The notes: generated by a model not told the origin, from the sequence alone. Positions 16,703 to 24,662 are shown, counted from the first letter of the stretch. The stretch is 64,000 nucleotides of DNA from Anaerococcus mediterraneensis (GCF_900128415.1 NZ_LT635772.1:1736001-1800000), one strand, 5' to 3'. A program made the numbers and translations.

Positions 16703-18163
16703 TTATAGGTCTAACTCATTCCTCTTTACCTGTGATAGTCGCTTTTCGTGTCCCTCTATTTGCTCTATACAGGTTTTAACTTTTTCAGCCTGTTCAACTT
16801 CTTCTCGTATCTCCAATATTTGACTGTATAGGTTCTTTTTCTCTTTCTTCAAAGTGGCAAGTTCTGATTTCCATTTACTGATGGCTAAGGTTTTACTTTC
16901 TCCTAAATGGTCTTTCAAATATTTCTTAGCACTTTCAAATAAAATAATTTCTGCCGTATGCTCGTTATAAAAATTCCCCTGTTTGCTTTTCTTTGTCTTG
17001 GTATAGGCTTTGTAGGTGTCCTTATGCTTCAAATATTTTTCTGACTGGTCTATGAGTTTTGTTTTATCATCAACTTTCTTTTCGGTATCTTTTAAGGCTC
17101 TTGTGGTCTTGTAATTCTTATCTCGTAAGGTAACTATACTTTCTTTTAGCTGGGATAATGAAGTGATATTTTTATCTTTGAGTAGCTGATAACTCTCAAT
17201 ATATTTTTCTAAATCAGCATTATTCTTATCTGCATTTTCACGGATAAGATTTTCAAAGATTGACTGCAAATTTTCTTTGAGTGGGAGGGTGAACTTTGTA
17301 TTTTCATTTTCTGTATTTTCTTCTTTTCCAATTCCCCTTATCCAATTTAGCAATGCCTTTATTCTTCTTGAGATTTCTTTTAATATCTTGTTTTGATGTA
17401 TGATTTCTCTGTTGATGTATCCTCTGTCTGTGGATATGCCTTTCTTTTCCATTTGTGTTGCTGATACTCCTAAATGAATGGTCGGTATTTGTTCTATTCC
17501 TTGCCTTAGATAAGAGCGATGATCCACTTTCTCCTGTATGCTGTTTTCTTCAAGATATTTGTTTGTGATATCTGCCCATGCTTTTCGCCACTCTTCTGCT
17601 TTGTCTTGCTCATTCCAATCTGTTGTATTGATTTTTCGTGTTTTGTAATTTCCATTTTTGAGTTTTACTTTTTCTCCGTTTTCATCAAGGATATATTCCT
17701 TTTTTGATTTTGCTCCCCATGTTGTATCCTCGTTTAGTGGTCGCATGGTAAGTAATATATGACAATGTGGGTTTCCATCATTTTTATCATGTATTGCAAT
17801 ATCGGCACACATACCTACTTTTACAAAATTTTCTTTTACATATTCTCGTACAAGATTTATTTGTTTCTCTCGGTCTAATTCTTTGGGTAAGGCTACTTCA
17901 ATTTCTCTTGCAAGTTGTGAGTTTTTACTCTTTTCTATTTTTTCAACACTATTCCATAATGTCCCTCTATCTGAAAATTCCTGTGGTGCATTTTGTGGTA
18001 AAAGAATTTCTGTATGGGCTATTCCACCTTTTCTTGTAAAGTCATGGACTATACCGTCATATTCGTTTTTTATCTTCTCGCCACTTCGATAGGCGGAAGC
18101 TGCTACTGCACTTTTGCCTTTACCTCTTGAAATAATCTTTATGCAAAGATGATATATCGCCAT
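16703..18163 (-). CDS. MobA/MobL family relaxase (TnpZ-like)
   Basis: The 486-residue protein begins MAIYHLCIKIISRGKGKSAV and has the HCH metal-binding motif near residue 133 and the VDHRS motif near 220. The second half is long, charged and predicted coiled coil. It should nick the oriT at 18,361-18,404 and allow transfer with another element's secretion system. The start at 18,163 is supported by AAAGGAGG nine bases upstream; seven extra in-frame codons upstream are unlikely to be used. The order DUF3847-oriT-relaxase matches the module at the left edge of the window. Confidence 0.92.
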   Translation of the reverse strand: MAIYHLCIKIISRGKGKSAVAASAYRSGEKIKNEYDGIVHDFTRKGGIAHTEILLPQNAPQEFSDRGTLWNSVEKIEKSKNSQLAREIEVALPKELDREKQINLVREYVKENFVKVGMCADIAIHDKNDGNPHCHILLTMRPLNEDTTWGAKSKKEYILDENGEKVKLKNGNYKTRKINTTDWNEQDKAEEWRKAWADITNKYLEENSIQEKVDHRSYLRQGIEQIPTIHLGVSATQMEKKGISTDRGYINREIIHQNKILKEISRRIKALLNWIRGIGKEENTENENTKFTLPLKENLQSIFENLIRENADKNNADLEKYIESYQLLKDKNITSLSQLKESIVTLRDKNYKTTRALKDTEKKVDDKTKLIDQSEKYLKHKDTYKAYTKTKKSKQGNFYNEHTAEIILFESAKKYLKDHLGESKTLAISKWKSELATLKKEKKNLYSQILEIREEVEQAEKVKTCIEQIEGHEKRLSQVKRNELDL

Positions 18164-18216
18164 AGTAAAAAACCTCCTTTCCATTTTCTGATATGGTTAT
18201 GGTGGAGATAGATAGA

Positions 18217-18265
18217 ACTTCCTAAAAAAATCGGATAGCTTTTTATCCGATTTCTTTTGGGAAGT
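18217..18265. repeat. Inverted repeats upstream of the relaxase
   Basis: AAATCGGATA (18,228-18,237) pairs with TATCCGATTT (18,244-18,253), and the outer ACTTCC pairs with GGAAGT. It occupies the same place relative to the relaxase as the hairpins at 925-1060. Two further small hairpins (GGGGAG/CTCCCC and TATCAGC/GCTGATA) follow before oriT at 18,295-18,332. Confidence 0.6.
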
Positions 18266-18360
18266 ACACAAGGGGTAGGAAATTTATTTCCGTAGGGGAG
18301 TGTAGCTCCCCCTGTATCAGCGTTAGCTGATATGCCCTCTGCTAAGAGCCTTCGGAGAAC

Positions 18361-18404
18361 GCACGCACCTGTTAAGGTGTATATGTGCGCCCTTGTAAAC
18401 AAGG
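18361..18404 (+). other. Predicted origin of transfer (oriT), copy 2
   Basis: The inverted repeat CACCT-GTTA-AGGTG (18,366-18,379) is followed by TATATGTGCGCCCTT (18,380-18,394), which contains the MOBQ nic motif TGCG|CCCT. A hairpin CCTTGT-AA-ACAAGG (18,391-18,404) follows. The layout matches copy 1 at 1103-1153. A minus-strand open frame of 87 codons crosses this site but has no coding character. Confidence 0.8.
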
Positions 18405-18406
18405 GA

Positions 18407-18727
18407 CTATTCCTCTATGTCCGTTTCTTCCTCTTGGGTTTCGGTGTTTTGATTTTCCGTTTCTTCTCTGCTTTCAATGATTTTTTTAATTTTGATATTA
18501 GCTTCTTCTTTACGAATTAGAGATGTGATTAGCTGATAAAATTCATCTTTGGTTAAATTCTTACTTTCTGTAAATATGCTTTCAAAGACTGCTCCTTTTT
18601 CATATATCCTTTTATCTCTCTTTTTTCTTTCTTCCTGTTTCTGCTGACTGATGAGCTTTTTCCTTTTGTTTTGTAACTGCCTGATTTCTTCATCTGCCAT
18701 TAAGATTTTTTCTTCTATGTTTTTCAT
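18407..18727 (-). CDS. DUF3847 mobilization-associated protein
   Basis: The protein of about 106 residues is charged and coiled-coil-like: MADEEIRQLQNKRKKLISQQ, then KGAVFESIFTESKNLT and an acidic tail rich in E, T and N. It is the paralogue of the protein at 1187-1477, sharing the central YEKGAVFES/TRGAILES motif. It lies upstream of oriT and the relaxase. The ATG at 18,727 is chosen because AGAGAGG lies just upstream; a longer frame begins 11 codons earlier. Function is unknown beyond its association with mobilization genes. Confidence 0.8.
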   Translation of the reverse strand: MKNIEEKILMADEEIRQLQNKRKKLISQQKQEERKKRDKRIYEKGAVFESIFTESKNLTKDEFYQLITSLIRKEEANIKIKKIIESREETENQNTETQEEETDIEE

Positions 18728-18755
18728 TTTCTCGTTTCCTCTCTTTCTAATTTTG

Positions 18756-18793
18756 AGCAAAGAAAAACAGTAAACCTTTTTTGATTTACTGTT
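18756..18793. repeat. 38-bp direct repeat, copy B (hairpin)
   Basis: One mismatch separates this from copy A at 15,544-15,581. It includes AACAGTAAA and TTTACTGTT, a perfect 9-bp stem, and lies upstream of the DUF3847 gene. The two copies bracket the DUF3847-oriT-relaxase-transporter segment. Confidence 0.8.
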
Positions 18794-18837
18794 CCTGTGG
18801 TAATTTTTATTAAATTGTTAGTTCTACAAACTGGGAT

Positions 18838-19206
18838 TTATTTAGTTAAAGTTTTCCCAAAAATAAAATATGAAATAGTCCATAAAACTATACCTACAAA
18901 TAAAAATATTCCAAATACTTTTACATAGTCTAAAACACTATTCAATTTATACCAACCACTTATATATAATAAAGGCAACACTGTTACCAGCATAATTAAG
19001 AAGTGTATGACTGATTGCTTAAACAATGACCAATTTTCGATTTCATATATTACAGAAGCTGCAGCTACCGAAGCTATAATGATACCAACTATGAATGTCC
19101 CTCTAACCTGGAAAGGATCTATCCCTTGATATTTCATTATTATTGATATTATTGTCATTATGATTAAAGGAATAATTCCCCTAAGTATTGCTATCTTTAT
19201 TAACAT
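18838..19206 (-). CDS. DUF3021-like membrane protein
   Basis: The 122-residue protein has four predicted membrane helices and the central IYEIENWSLFKQSVIHFLIM motif found in DUF3021 proteins. These usually accompany LytTR-type regulators and may modulate them, but no such regulator is adjacent here. It lies in the nested element between TnpW and DUF3847, so it may be an accessory gene that lost its partner. The function is unknown. Confidence 0.7.
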   Translation of the reverse strand: MLIKIAILRGIIPLIIMTIISIIMKYQGIDPFQVRGTFIVGIIIASVAAASVIYEIENWSLFKQSVIHFLIMLVTVLPLLYISGWYKLNSVLDYVKVFGIFLFVGIVLWTISYFIFGKTLTK

Positions 19207-19304
19207 TTAATTACCTCTACAAATTCTAATTTGTTTATCTATATTGACTAATATTATAGCATTTTTTTCGATATTTTTCTACTGTCATATTTCTCTACTC
19301 ACTA

Positions 19305-19487
19305 CTATTTGTCCTTTGAATGTATTACTTTGAACAGCTTATCTTGAAATGTCTCTTTACTCTTTTTATCAAAATATATCTCTGTTACAAAGGTCTTTCC
19401 ATTTATCTTCTTTGTAAGAATGCCATCGGGCTTTTGATGTTGTTCTGTCTGTATTTCTTTAATATCTGTTTTCTCATTTTCTGCCAT
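19305..19487 (-). CDS. TnpW-like transposon-encoded protein
   Basis: The 60-residue protein has a polar N-terminus followed by GILTKKINGKTFVTEIYFDK and KETFQDKLFKVIHS, as in TnpW proteins of Tn4451-type elements. Function is unknown. It follows the recombinase gene after a hairpin, with an AAAGGAGGAAC ribosome-binding site. Confidence 0.75.
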   Translation of the reverse strand: MAENEKTDIKEIQTEQHQKPDGILTKKINGKTFVTEIYFDKKSKETFQDKLFKVIHSKDK

Positions 19488-19509
19488 TTAGTTCCTCCTT
19501 TCGACTTGC

Positions 19510-19545
19510 ACAAAAAAAAGATTTCCTGTGATTAGGAAACCTCTT
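19510..19545 (-). terminator. Terminator-like hairpin after the recombinase gene
   Basis: GGTTTCCT and AGGAAATC on the minus strand (19,534-19,541 and 19,520-19,527) pair with one mismatch and are followed by a run of eight T residues. It separates the recombinase from tnpW. Confidence 0.65.
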
Positions 19546-19568
19546 TTGCGATTAATTGATATTTGGTT

Positions 19569-21407
19569 TTAGGTTGTTGCTTGTAGTTTCTTTTTTGCTC
19601 TGTATTCTCTTGCTTTTAATTTTTCATACTCTCGGCACTTTTCAAGATTTTTGGCTCTGTATGCTTTAGAATATGCCCTATGATAAGCTCGTGATTTTTC
19701 TCTCCTTGCTTCTTCTATTTCTTCCCTCATCTGTATCATTTCTTGTTCTGTCGGCTCTATCTGTTTTGTAAGTTCATTTTCAAATTTTCCGATATAGTTA
19801 AAATAAACCTCTATTCGTTGAACTACATATTTTGCTCTTTTTACATCTCTTTCATGCACTGCGATTTTACTGATAAACTCATTGATAATGGTAGGGGTAA
19901 GTTCTTCAAAGTTGGAATAGCTTTCTGCAAGTCTGATAAATTTCTTTGCTCTTTGGTTTGCATTTTCACATTCGGATAAGCGTTCTTTGATTTCTTCTTT
20001 TTCTGCTTTTAAGGTGTAGTATTCTTCTGCATACTTTCTTGATAACTGCTCATAGCGTTCTGTATCCAGATTTCCAAGTGCATTATCTTCATAGAGTTTA
20101 TTCATCACTCTTTCTATCTGTTCCATTCGATCTGTGATTTGTGGCATACGCTTTTGATTTTTCTTGACTTCTTCGGTCTGTTCTTTATACAGACTCTCTT
20201 TTACAAGTTTCTCAAATTCTGCTTTGTTTTCCAAAGAATACTGTGCTATCTTTCGCAAGACTTCTGCGATATTTTCCATAACCTCATCAACATCAATTCG
20301 GTGTGGGGAGTTGCATTTGGGGTGCTTTGCTTTCCCTTTGGCATATTCACTGCAATAGGTTACATGCTGTACTCTTCCATTTTTGTGTATGGTGCGAATG
20401 TGCATTTTTGTTCCGCAATCTTTACAGTACATCAAGCCTGAAAGTGCGTGAATTTCTCCATCTCCGTTTGGTCTTTTTACAGGTGCATTTTTTAACATAC
20501 GCTCTACATTTTCAAAGGTAGTTCTATCTATTATCGGCTCATGCACATTTTCTGTTATTTGCCATTTGCTTTTATCTACATAATGGTTTCTCTTATCTCT
20601 GTAATGCTTTTCGGTCTTGAAGTTGACTACATCACCACAATACTCTTGTCTTTTCAGTATGCGTGTTAGAGTTGCTTTGTTCCAGTTATATCTGTTTTCT
20701 TCATTTAGTGGTTTGTTTTTTGCTGTTCCTCTGCCTTGTTGTTTCATATAAAAGGTTGGGGTTAGTATTTCTTTTTCTTTCAGGTAAACAGCTATCTGAT
20801 TTCTGTTTTTCCCCTCCATAAATAGCCTGAAAATGAGTTTTACAACTTCGGCAGCTTCTTTATCAACGATCCAATAATCTTTGTTCTCAGGGTCTTTTAT
20901 ATAGCCGTATGGGGCTTCTGTTGCGACAGGCTTTCCGTCTGCTCCTTTGGTTTTAATTCCTGTCTTTACTTTCTTGCTGATGTCTCTTGCATACCACTCT
21001 GACATGATGTTGATAAATGGGGCAAATTCCAATGTGTTTTGGTCAATGCTGTCTATTCCGTTATTGATAGCGATAAAGCGTACATTGTTTCTTCTAAATA
21101 TCTCCATCGCATTTCCTACTTGGAGATAATCTCTTCCCCATCTTGTCATATCTTTCATGATGACAATTCCTATTTTGCCTTGCTCTACATCGCTTATCAT
21201 CTGTGTATAGGCTGAACGGTCAAAGAACCTACCGCTTTCGTCATCGTCGATATAGTGGCGAATGTTTATCAGCTTTTTTTCTCTTGCATACCTTTCTAAA
21301 AAGGCTTTTTGATTTACAATACTATTACTCTCGCCACCGTCTCTATCTTCATCACCAACTGAAAGGCGGGAGTATAGTGCTGTAATTTTATTGTGATATT
21401 CTATCAT
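19569..21407 (-). CDS. Large serine recombinase (TnpX/TndX-like)
   Basis: The 612-residue protein has an N-terminal resolvase domain with ALYSRLSVGDED (catalytic serine at residue 13), DDDESGRFFDR and KDMTRWGRDYLQVG. A recombinase domain with YGY and PLNEENRYNW motifs follows, then a zinc ribbon CKDCGTKMH...YCSEY and a long coiled-coil and basic C-terminus (YHRAYSKAYRAK). It excises and integrates the nested element without duplicating much target. It lies at the right end, reading inward. The junctions share TGGG, so the crossover probably lies there. Length and domains match the Tn4451/Tn5397 recombinase family. Confidence 0.95.
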   Translation of the reverse strand: MIEYHNKITALYSRLSVGDEDRDGGESNSIVNQKAFLERYAREKKLINIRHYIDDDESGRFFDRSAYTQMISDVEQGKIGIVIMKDMTRWGRDYLQVGNAMEIFRRNNVRFIAINNGIDSIDQNTLEFAPFINIMSEWYARDISKKVKTGIKTKGADGKPVATEAPYGYIKDPENKDYWIVDKEAAEVVKLIFRLFMEGKNRNQIAVYLKEKEILTPTFYMKQQGRGTAKNKPLNEENRYNWNKATLTRILKRQEYCGDVVNFKTEKHYRDKRNHYVDKSKWQITENVHEPIIDRTTFENVERMLKNAPVKRPNGDGEIHALSGLMYCKDCGTKMHIRTIHKNGRVQHVTYCSEYAKGKAKHPKCNSPHRIDVDEVMENIAEVLRKIAQYSLENKAEFEKLVKESLYKEQTEEVKKNQKRMPQITDRMEQIERVMNKLYEDNALGNLDTERYEQLSRKYAEEYYTLKAEKEEIKERLSECENANQRAKKFIRLAESYSNFEELTPTIINEFISKIAVHERDVKRAKYVVQRIEVYFNYIGKFENELTKQIEPTEQEMIQMREEIEEARREKSRAYHRAYSKAYRAKNLEKCREYEKLKAREYRAKKKLQATT

Positions 21408-21466
21408 GGCATTATCCTCCTTTTCTCGTGTCTATATATCACTCCTGTTCAGTTAATATTATGCAA

Positions 21467-21806
21467 CCCATCTTGCAGATCCATACTCCTTACCTTGCCT
21501 ATATTTCTTTTTATTTTTACCTTTACTGTAAACAATTAGCTTAACAAGACCAGCAACTGAAATACCTACTAACAAGTCCCTTGGATTAAGGCTTGGTATA
21601 TAAGATAAAGTTCCTACATCAGAAATTCCCACCATTATTCTATCAATAATATCTCCTCCAACATAAGAATTGATGTGCTTAGAAAAGATATTTCCAATGT
21701 AGAAAAAGGATAGATAAGGGATATTTGAAAATATAAATTTCTTTGGGTTGTCTATTTTAATTAAGTTTTTAATATCAGAAAGAATGGCTTCTAATATCTT
21801 ATTCAT
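21467..21806 (-). pseudogene. VirD4/TraG coupling protein, N-terminal part (interrupted gene)
   Basis: From the ATG ending at 21,806 (AAGG eight bases upstream) the frame encodes 113 residues with two hydrophobic segments and the conserved KEYGSARW. It then reads two foreign codons of the nested element (VA) and stops at 21,459. The rest of the protein is at 14,022-15,476. The gene start lies inside the end of the antirepressor gene. Confidence 0.9.
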
Positions 21807-22533
21807 CGTAGAAACCTTCACTATCTAATAAAATTAGTAGGTAGTGTCTTCCCTTTGGTGTTATAAATGTTTGTATGCCTACAAGTGTACCTAGTGGATC
21901 AACCCATTCTTTTACTTCAAAGTATCCCTTATTCTTATCTGCATAAGGTAAGAGTTTCTTTTTCTTATCTCTATAAATTAATCCCTTATCCATTAAAAAA
22001 CTTATAAACTGATTTTGTGGTATTCCTAACTCTTTAGCAGTGTTTCTAAAGTTTGTAAGTAGATTATAGTCTACTAATTTGTCATAATAGTCTGCCTTTG
22101 GTCTTAATTCGTCAATTTCTTCTTCTCTCTCGGCAATAATTCTATTGGCTACAAGAATTGCATCTGCAAGTAGCTCTTCGTTAGTTTTCTTTTCTTGACC
22201 AGCTATATATCCTCCATTTTTTCTAATACTTGGTAATACTTCTCTAGTTACCCAAGCTTTGAATATTTTTGCTTGTGGTAGTTTTGATGAGAGGATAAGT
22301 GAATACAATCCTGACTCATTAATTATTGAAATATTCTGTATTCCTCCAGGGGTGTTCCATTTCGTTACACCCTTATCTTCTTCATCTACATGGTCATAAA
22401 CAGCTTTTCTTGGATTAATATATCCCAACATAGTTGCTACTTCATTAGCTATAAAGAAAAACTCACCGTCTTTTTCTATAACAGTGAGTTTCCCAAAATT
22501 CTTATTTTCAAATGTTTTTAAATTACTTATCAT
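21799..22533 (-). CDS. Phage-type antirepressor (BRO-N and KilAC domains)
   Basis: The 244-residue protein has an N-terminal BRO domain (FFIANEVATMLGYINPRKAVYD; LYSLILSSKLPQAKIFKAWV; VLPSIRKNGGYI) and a C-terminal KilA-type domain (LGIPQNQFISFLMDKGLIYR; ITPKGRHYLLI). In phages such proteins counter repressors and bind DNA; in ICEs they may relieve repression of transfer genes. It overlaps pcfB upstream by four bases and virD4 downstream by eight, so expression is coupled to coupling-protein synthesis. In many related ICEs pcfB directly precedes virD4. Confidence 0.88.
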   Translation of the reverse strand: MISNLKTFENKNFGKLTVIEKDGEFFFIANEVATMLGYINPRKAVYDHVDEEDKGVTKWNTPGGIQNISIINESGLYSLILSSKLPQAKIFKAWVTREVLPSIRKNGGYIAGQEKKTNEELLADAILVANRIIAEREEEIDELRPKADYYDKLVDYNLLTNFRNTAKELGIPQNQFISFLMDKGLIYRDKKKKLLPYADKNKGYFEVKEWVDPLGTLVGIQTFITPKGRHYLLILLDSEGFYDE

Positions 22534-23015
22534 AAGCTTTGCTCCTTATGTTTATTTTTAACTTTATCTTTGCTAATGGTGTCCTTAGCCATATCTTTAA
22601 ACTTATTTATAGTCCTCGTTATTGAATCTTTTCTATCGGCCTTTCTTTCAGAAGCCTTAACTGCTTTTTTAAAGGCGTGTTCCATTACCTTTATATCCTT
22701 AGATTGAAAAAACACAGATTGGTTACCAGTTTCCTTATCTTTCATAACAGAAAACTTCACTCCGTGTTTATTTAAAATTTTCTTTAATTCTTTTAACTCA
22801 GGATCTTTTAGATTAATTTCTTCTAACTGTCCCTTTTTAACCATATCTTTTAGTTTTACCTCTTCTCCGTTATTTTTTATTACATTTTTCAAACCTCCTT
22901 GTTCTTCTATTTGCTTGTGTACTTTCTTTAAGGCATCAAGAATTGCTTTACTTGTTGCTTTTGCAAGTCTTACTTCAAGATTAAGACTTGACCTGGATAC
23001 TTCTTCATTAATCAT
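22530..23015 (-). CDS. PcfB-family (DUF3801) conjugation protein
   Basis: The 161-residue protein has EVSRSSLNLEVRLAKATSKAILDALKKV at its N-terminus and a middle KHGVKFSVMKDKETGNQSVFFQSKDIKVMEHAFKKAV segment, both typical of PcfB/DUF3801 proteins, then a lysine-rich tail. PcfB links relaxosome and coupling protein in pCF10-type systems. It overlaps dnaC-like and antirepressor genes by a few bases on each side, consistent with one operon. Confidence 0.85.
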   Translation of the reverse strand: MINEEVSRSSLNLEVRLAKATSKAILDALKKVHKQIEEQGGLKNVIKNNGEEVKLKDMVKKGQLEEINLKDPELKELKKILNKHGVKFSVMKDKETGNQSVFFQSKDIKVMEHAFKKAVKASERKADRKDSITRTINKFKDMAKDTISKDKVKNKHKEQSL

Positions 23016-23835
23016 CTATTCCACCTCCATATAAAAGTAGCTCTTTGTATTTTCTTAACTTCTCTTGATGGATTTTTCTTCTAAAATCTTCTCCCGTAAC
23101 TTTAACTGGTATTGTCATTTCAAGTATTCTTGAATATATCCTCTGATACTCAAGTTCAATATTAGGATTTTGAATAATTTCCAATGATAAGTTTGTAGTA
23201 ATTATTGTCGGCCTACCCTTTAAGTATCTTGAGTTTATAATGTTATATACTTGTTCTCTTGCATAAGATGTATCCCTCTCAATTCCAAGATCATCTAATA
23301 TTAACAAAGGAATATTAGAGAGGTTATTTATAATTTCATTTGAATCCAGCTTAAATGCTGATTTTTGTATTTGATTTATAACCTGAGATAAATTCATAAT
23401 CTTAACTTTAACTTGTTCTCTTTCAATTAATTCATTTGCAATAGAACAAGCAAGATAAGTCTTTCCACTGCCAACATCTCCATAAAATAAAAGTCCAACA
23501 TTGTCTTCCTTCATTTGTTCAAAATTTTTGGCGTAATTGTAAGCAACCTTGTAAGCTTGACCTTTTTCATTTAAGAATCTCTCAAAAGTATATTGGTGTT
23601 GGTTTGGCGATGAAAAACAATCTCTTTTTAGCGATGATATTCTCGTTAATATTTCTCTTTCTGCATTTTCCTTATCTATTTTTATTTCACATTCACATTT
23701 AATTCTTGGAATAAACTTTGTAAATCCAAGGTCAAGTAATTCTCCATCGACTCTTTTACCACAGACCTTGCAATAAATATGTCCATTTCTTTCAATATCA
23801 TTTTCTCTTAATACAAAATCTTTTAAGTTCTTCAT
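23008..23835 (-). CDS. DnaC-like helicase loader / ATP-binding protein
   Basis: The 275-residue AAA+ protein has an N-terminal four-cysteine site (YCKVCGKR and KCECE), Walker A GDVGSGKTY near residue 120, Walker B LLILDDLG and the sensor segment TIITTNLSLE. It resembles DnaC/IstB-type loaders and probably recruits the host replicative helicase to the element's origin. It overlaps repA by four bases. Confidence 0.9.
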   Translation of the reverse strand: MKNLKDFVLRENDIERNGHIYCKVCGKRVDGELLDLGFTKFIPRIKCECEIKIDKENAEREILTRISSLKRDCFSSPNQHQYTFERFLNEKGQAYKVAYNYAKNFEQMKEDNVGLLFYGDVGSGKTYLACSIANELIEREQVKVKIMNLSQVINQIQKSAFKLDSNEIINNLSNIPLLILDDLGIERDTSYAREQVYNIINSRYLKGRPTIITTNLSLEIIQNPNIELEYQRIYSRILEMTIPVKVTGEDFRRKIHQEKLRKYKELLLYGGGIDD

Positions 23836-24605
23836 AAACTCTCTCCTATATCGTAATTCATCTTTCTTGTTGCATTGTCATTAATGTTTTTTGCCTGATC
23901 ATTAAGATACCAATTGATTATCGTTGCCTTGTGATCTTGATACTCTCTGTTATTTGCTTTCATATATGACGACAATCTATCAATGTATTCATTAATTCTA
24001 CTTCCTAACTCATTTGTTAAGTCCTTGTATTCTTCATCAGTCAAAAATATGTTTTTATATATTCCATAAGGCTTTTGTCCCTTACTAAAATCATTCTTTC
24101 TTAACTCATTATTATTAATATTGTTATAGTTACCTTCCGATTTTCGAAAATCTTGACTTTCGATATTCGAATCTCTTGAATTTCGATTATCGAACTTCTG
24201 GAATTTTGTTTTTCGAACTTCTGGATTTTTTAATTCCATATTAGTAAATATGCTCATAAAGTCTTTAACATAGATTCTATTCGGCTTTCCAAGTCCTTGT
24301 CTTTTCTTTTCAATCAGTCCTATTCCTGATTTAATATCAAGTTCAGCAATTAATTTATTTGCTTTTTCACTTGCACAATTAAATTGATCTTTTATACTTT
24401 CAATTGTGTAGTAAATAAAAACTTTTCCATCTTCATCTATCCAGCCATTTTTATATGAAAGACCCATTCGATTAAGCATATATGAATACAAAACTTTAGC
24501 TTCAATAGAAATTCTCTCAAAAATCTCATCTTCCATTAATACCATAGGTAACCTAATGAAGTTATACATCTCAGATTGCCTATTATAAAAATAATCAAAA
24601 TTCAT
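23832..24605 (-). CDS. Replication initiator protein A (RepA_N family)
   Basis: The 257-residue protein has the RepA_N winged-helix start (FVRLPMVLMEDEIFERIS-like: FIRLPMVLMEDEIFERIS, SIEAKVLYSYMLNRMGLS, GWIDEDGKVFIYY). A polar linker at about 128-158 is followed by a C-terminal domain (YKDLTNELGSRINEYIDRLSSYM). It should initiate replication of the excised circle. The linker DNA holds four 23-bp iterons, the probable origin. A terminator-like hairpin and GAGAGGAGG precede the ATG. dnaC-like, pcfB and antirepressor genes follow with overlaps. Confidence 0.9.
   Translation of the reverse strand: MNFDYFYNRQSEMYNFIRLPMVLMEDEIFERISIEAKVLYSYMLNRMGLSYKNGWIDEDGKVFIYYTIESIKDQFNCASEKANKLIAELDIKSGIGLIEKKRQGLGKPNRIYVKDFMSIFTNMELKNPEVRKTKFQKFDNRNSRDSNIESQDFRKSEGNYNNINNNELRKNDFSKGQKPYGIYKNIFLTDEEYKDLTNELGSRINEYIDRLSSYMKANNREYQDHKATIINWYLNDQAKNINDNATRKMNYDIGESL
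24133..24224. repeat. Four tandem 23-bp iterons inside repA (predicted replication origin)
   Basis: Four units of exactly 23 bp fill 92 bp. On the minus strand each has a TTCGA core: copies 2 and 3 contain TTCGATAATCGAA and TTCGAATATCGAA, dyads of the form TTCGA-N3-TCGAA, preceded by CAGAAG or CAAGA. Because 23 is not a multiple of three, the encoded peptides differ, so selection is on DNA rather than protein. RepA_N plasmids (pAD1, pSK41) are known to carry their origin within rep in this way. Confidence 0.8.
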
Positions 24606-24627
24606 TCCTACCTCCTCTCTTTAAAAT

Positions 24628-24662
24628 AAAAAAAGACGACAGAATTATTGCTTTCTATCGTC
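24628..24662 (-). terminator. Terminator-like hairpin in the repA leader
   Basis: GACGATAGA and TCTGTCGTC on the minus strand pair with one wobble and are followed by seven T residues, about 25 bases before repA. It may end the CD1845-like transcript or attenuate repA. Confidence 0.65.

Larger units (their letters stand above)
15477..21470. mobile_element. Tn4451-like mobilizable element inserted in virD4
   Basis: A 5,994-bp segment encodes a large serine recombinase at one end, TnpW, a DUF3021 protein, DUF3847, an oriT, a MobA/MobL relaxase and a DMT transporter. On the coding strand of virD4 the flanks read GCAAGATGGG (right) and TGGGGAGAAAG (left), sharing TGGG (15,473-15,476 and 21,467-21,470). 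Deleting one copy with the insert rejoins virD4 in frame. No longer terminal repeats were seen, as expected for large serine recombinases. The module resembles Tn4451 (TnpX, TnpW and a relaxase) but carries a different accessory gene. Confidence 0.9.

Noticed and set aside
18139..18402. An 87-codon minus-strand frame spanning oriT copy 2
   Set aside because: It overlaps the relaxase start and the nic hairpins, has no ribosome-binding site and no protein-like composition; the region is better explained as oriT.
24133..24224. Possible CRISPR array
   Set aside because: The four repeats are directly tandem without spacers, lie inside repA and no cas gene is near; iterons fit better.
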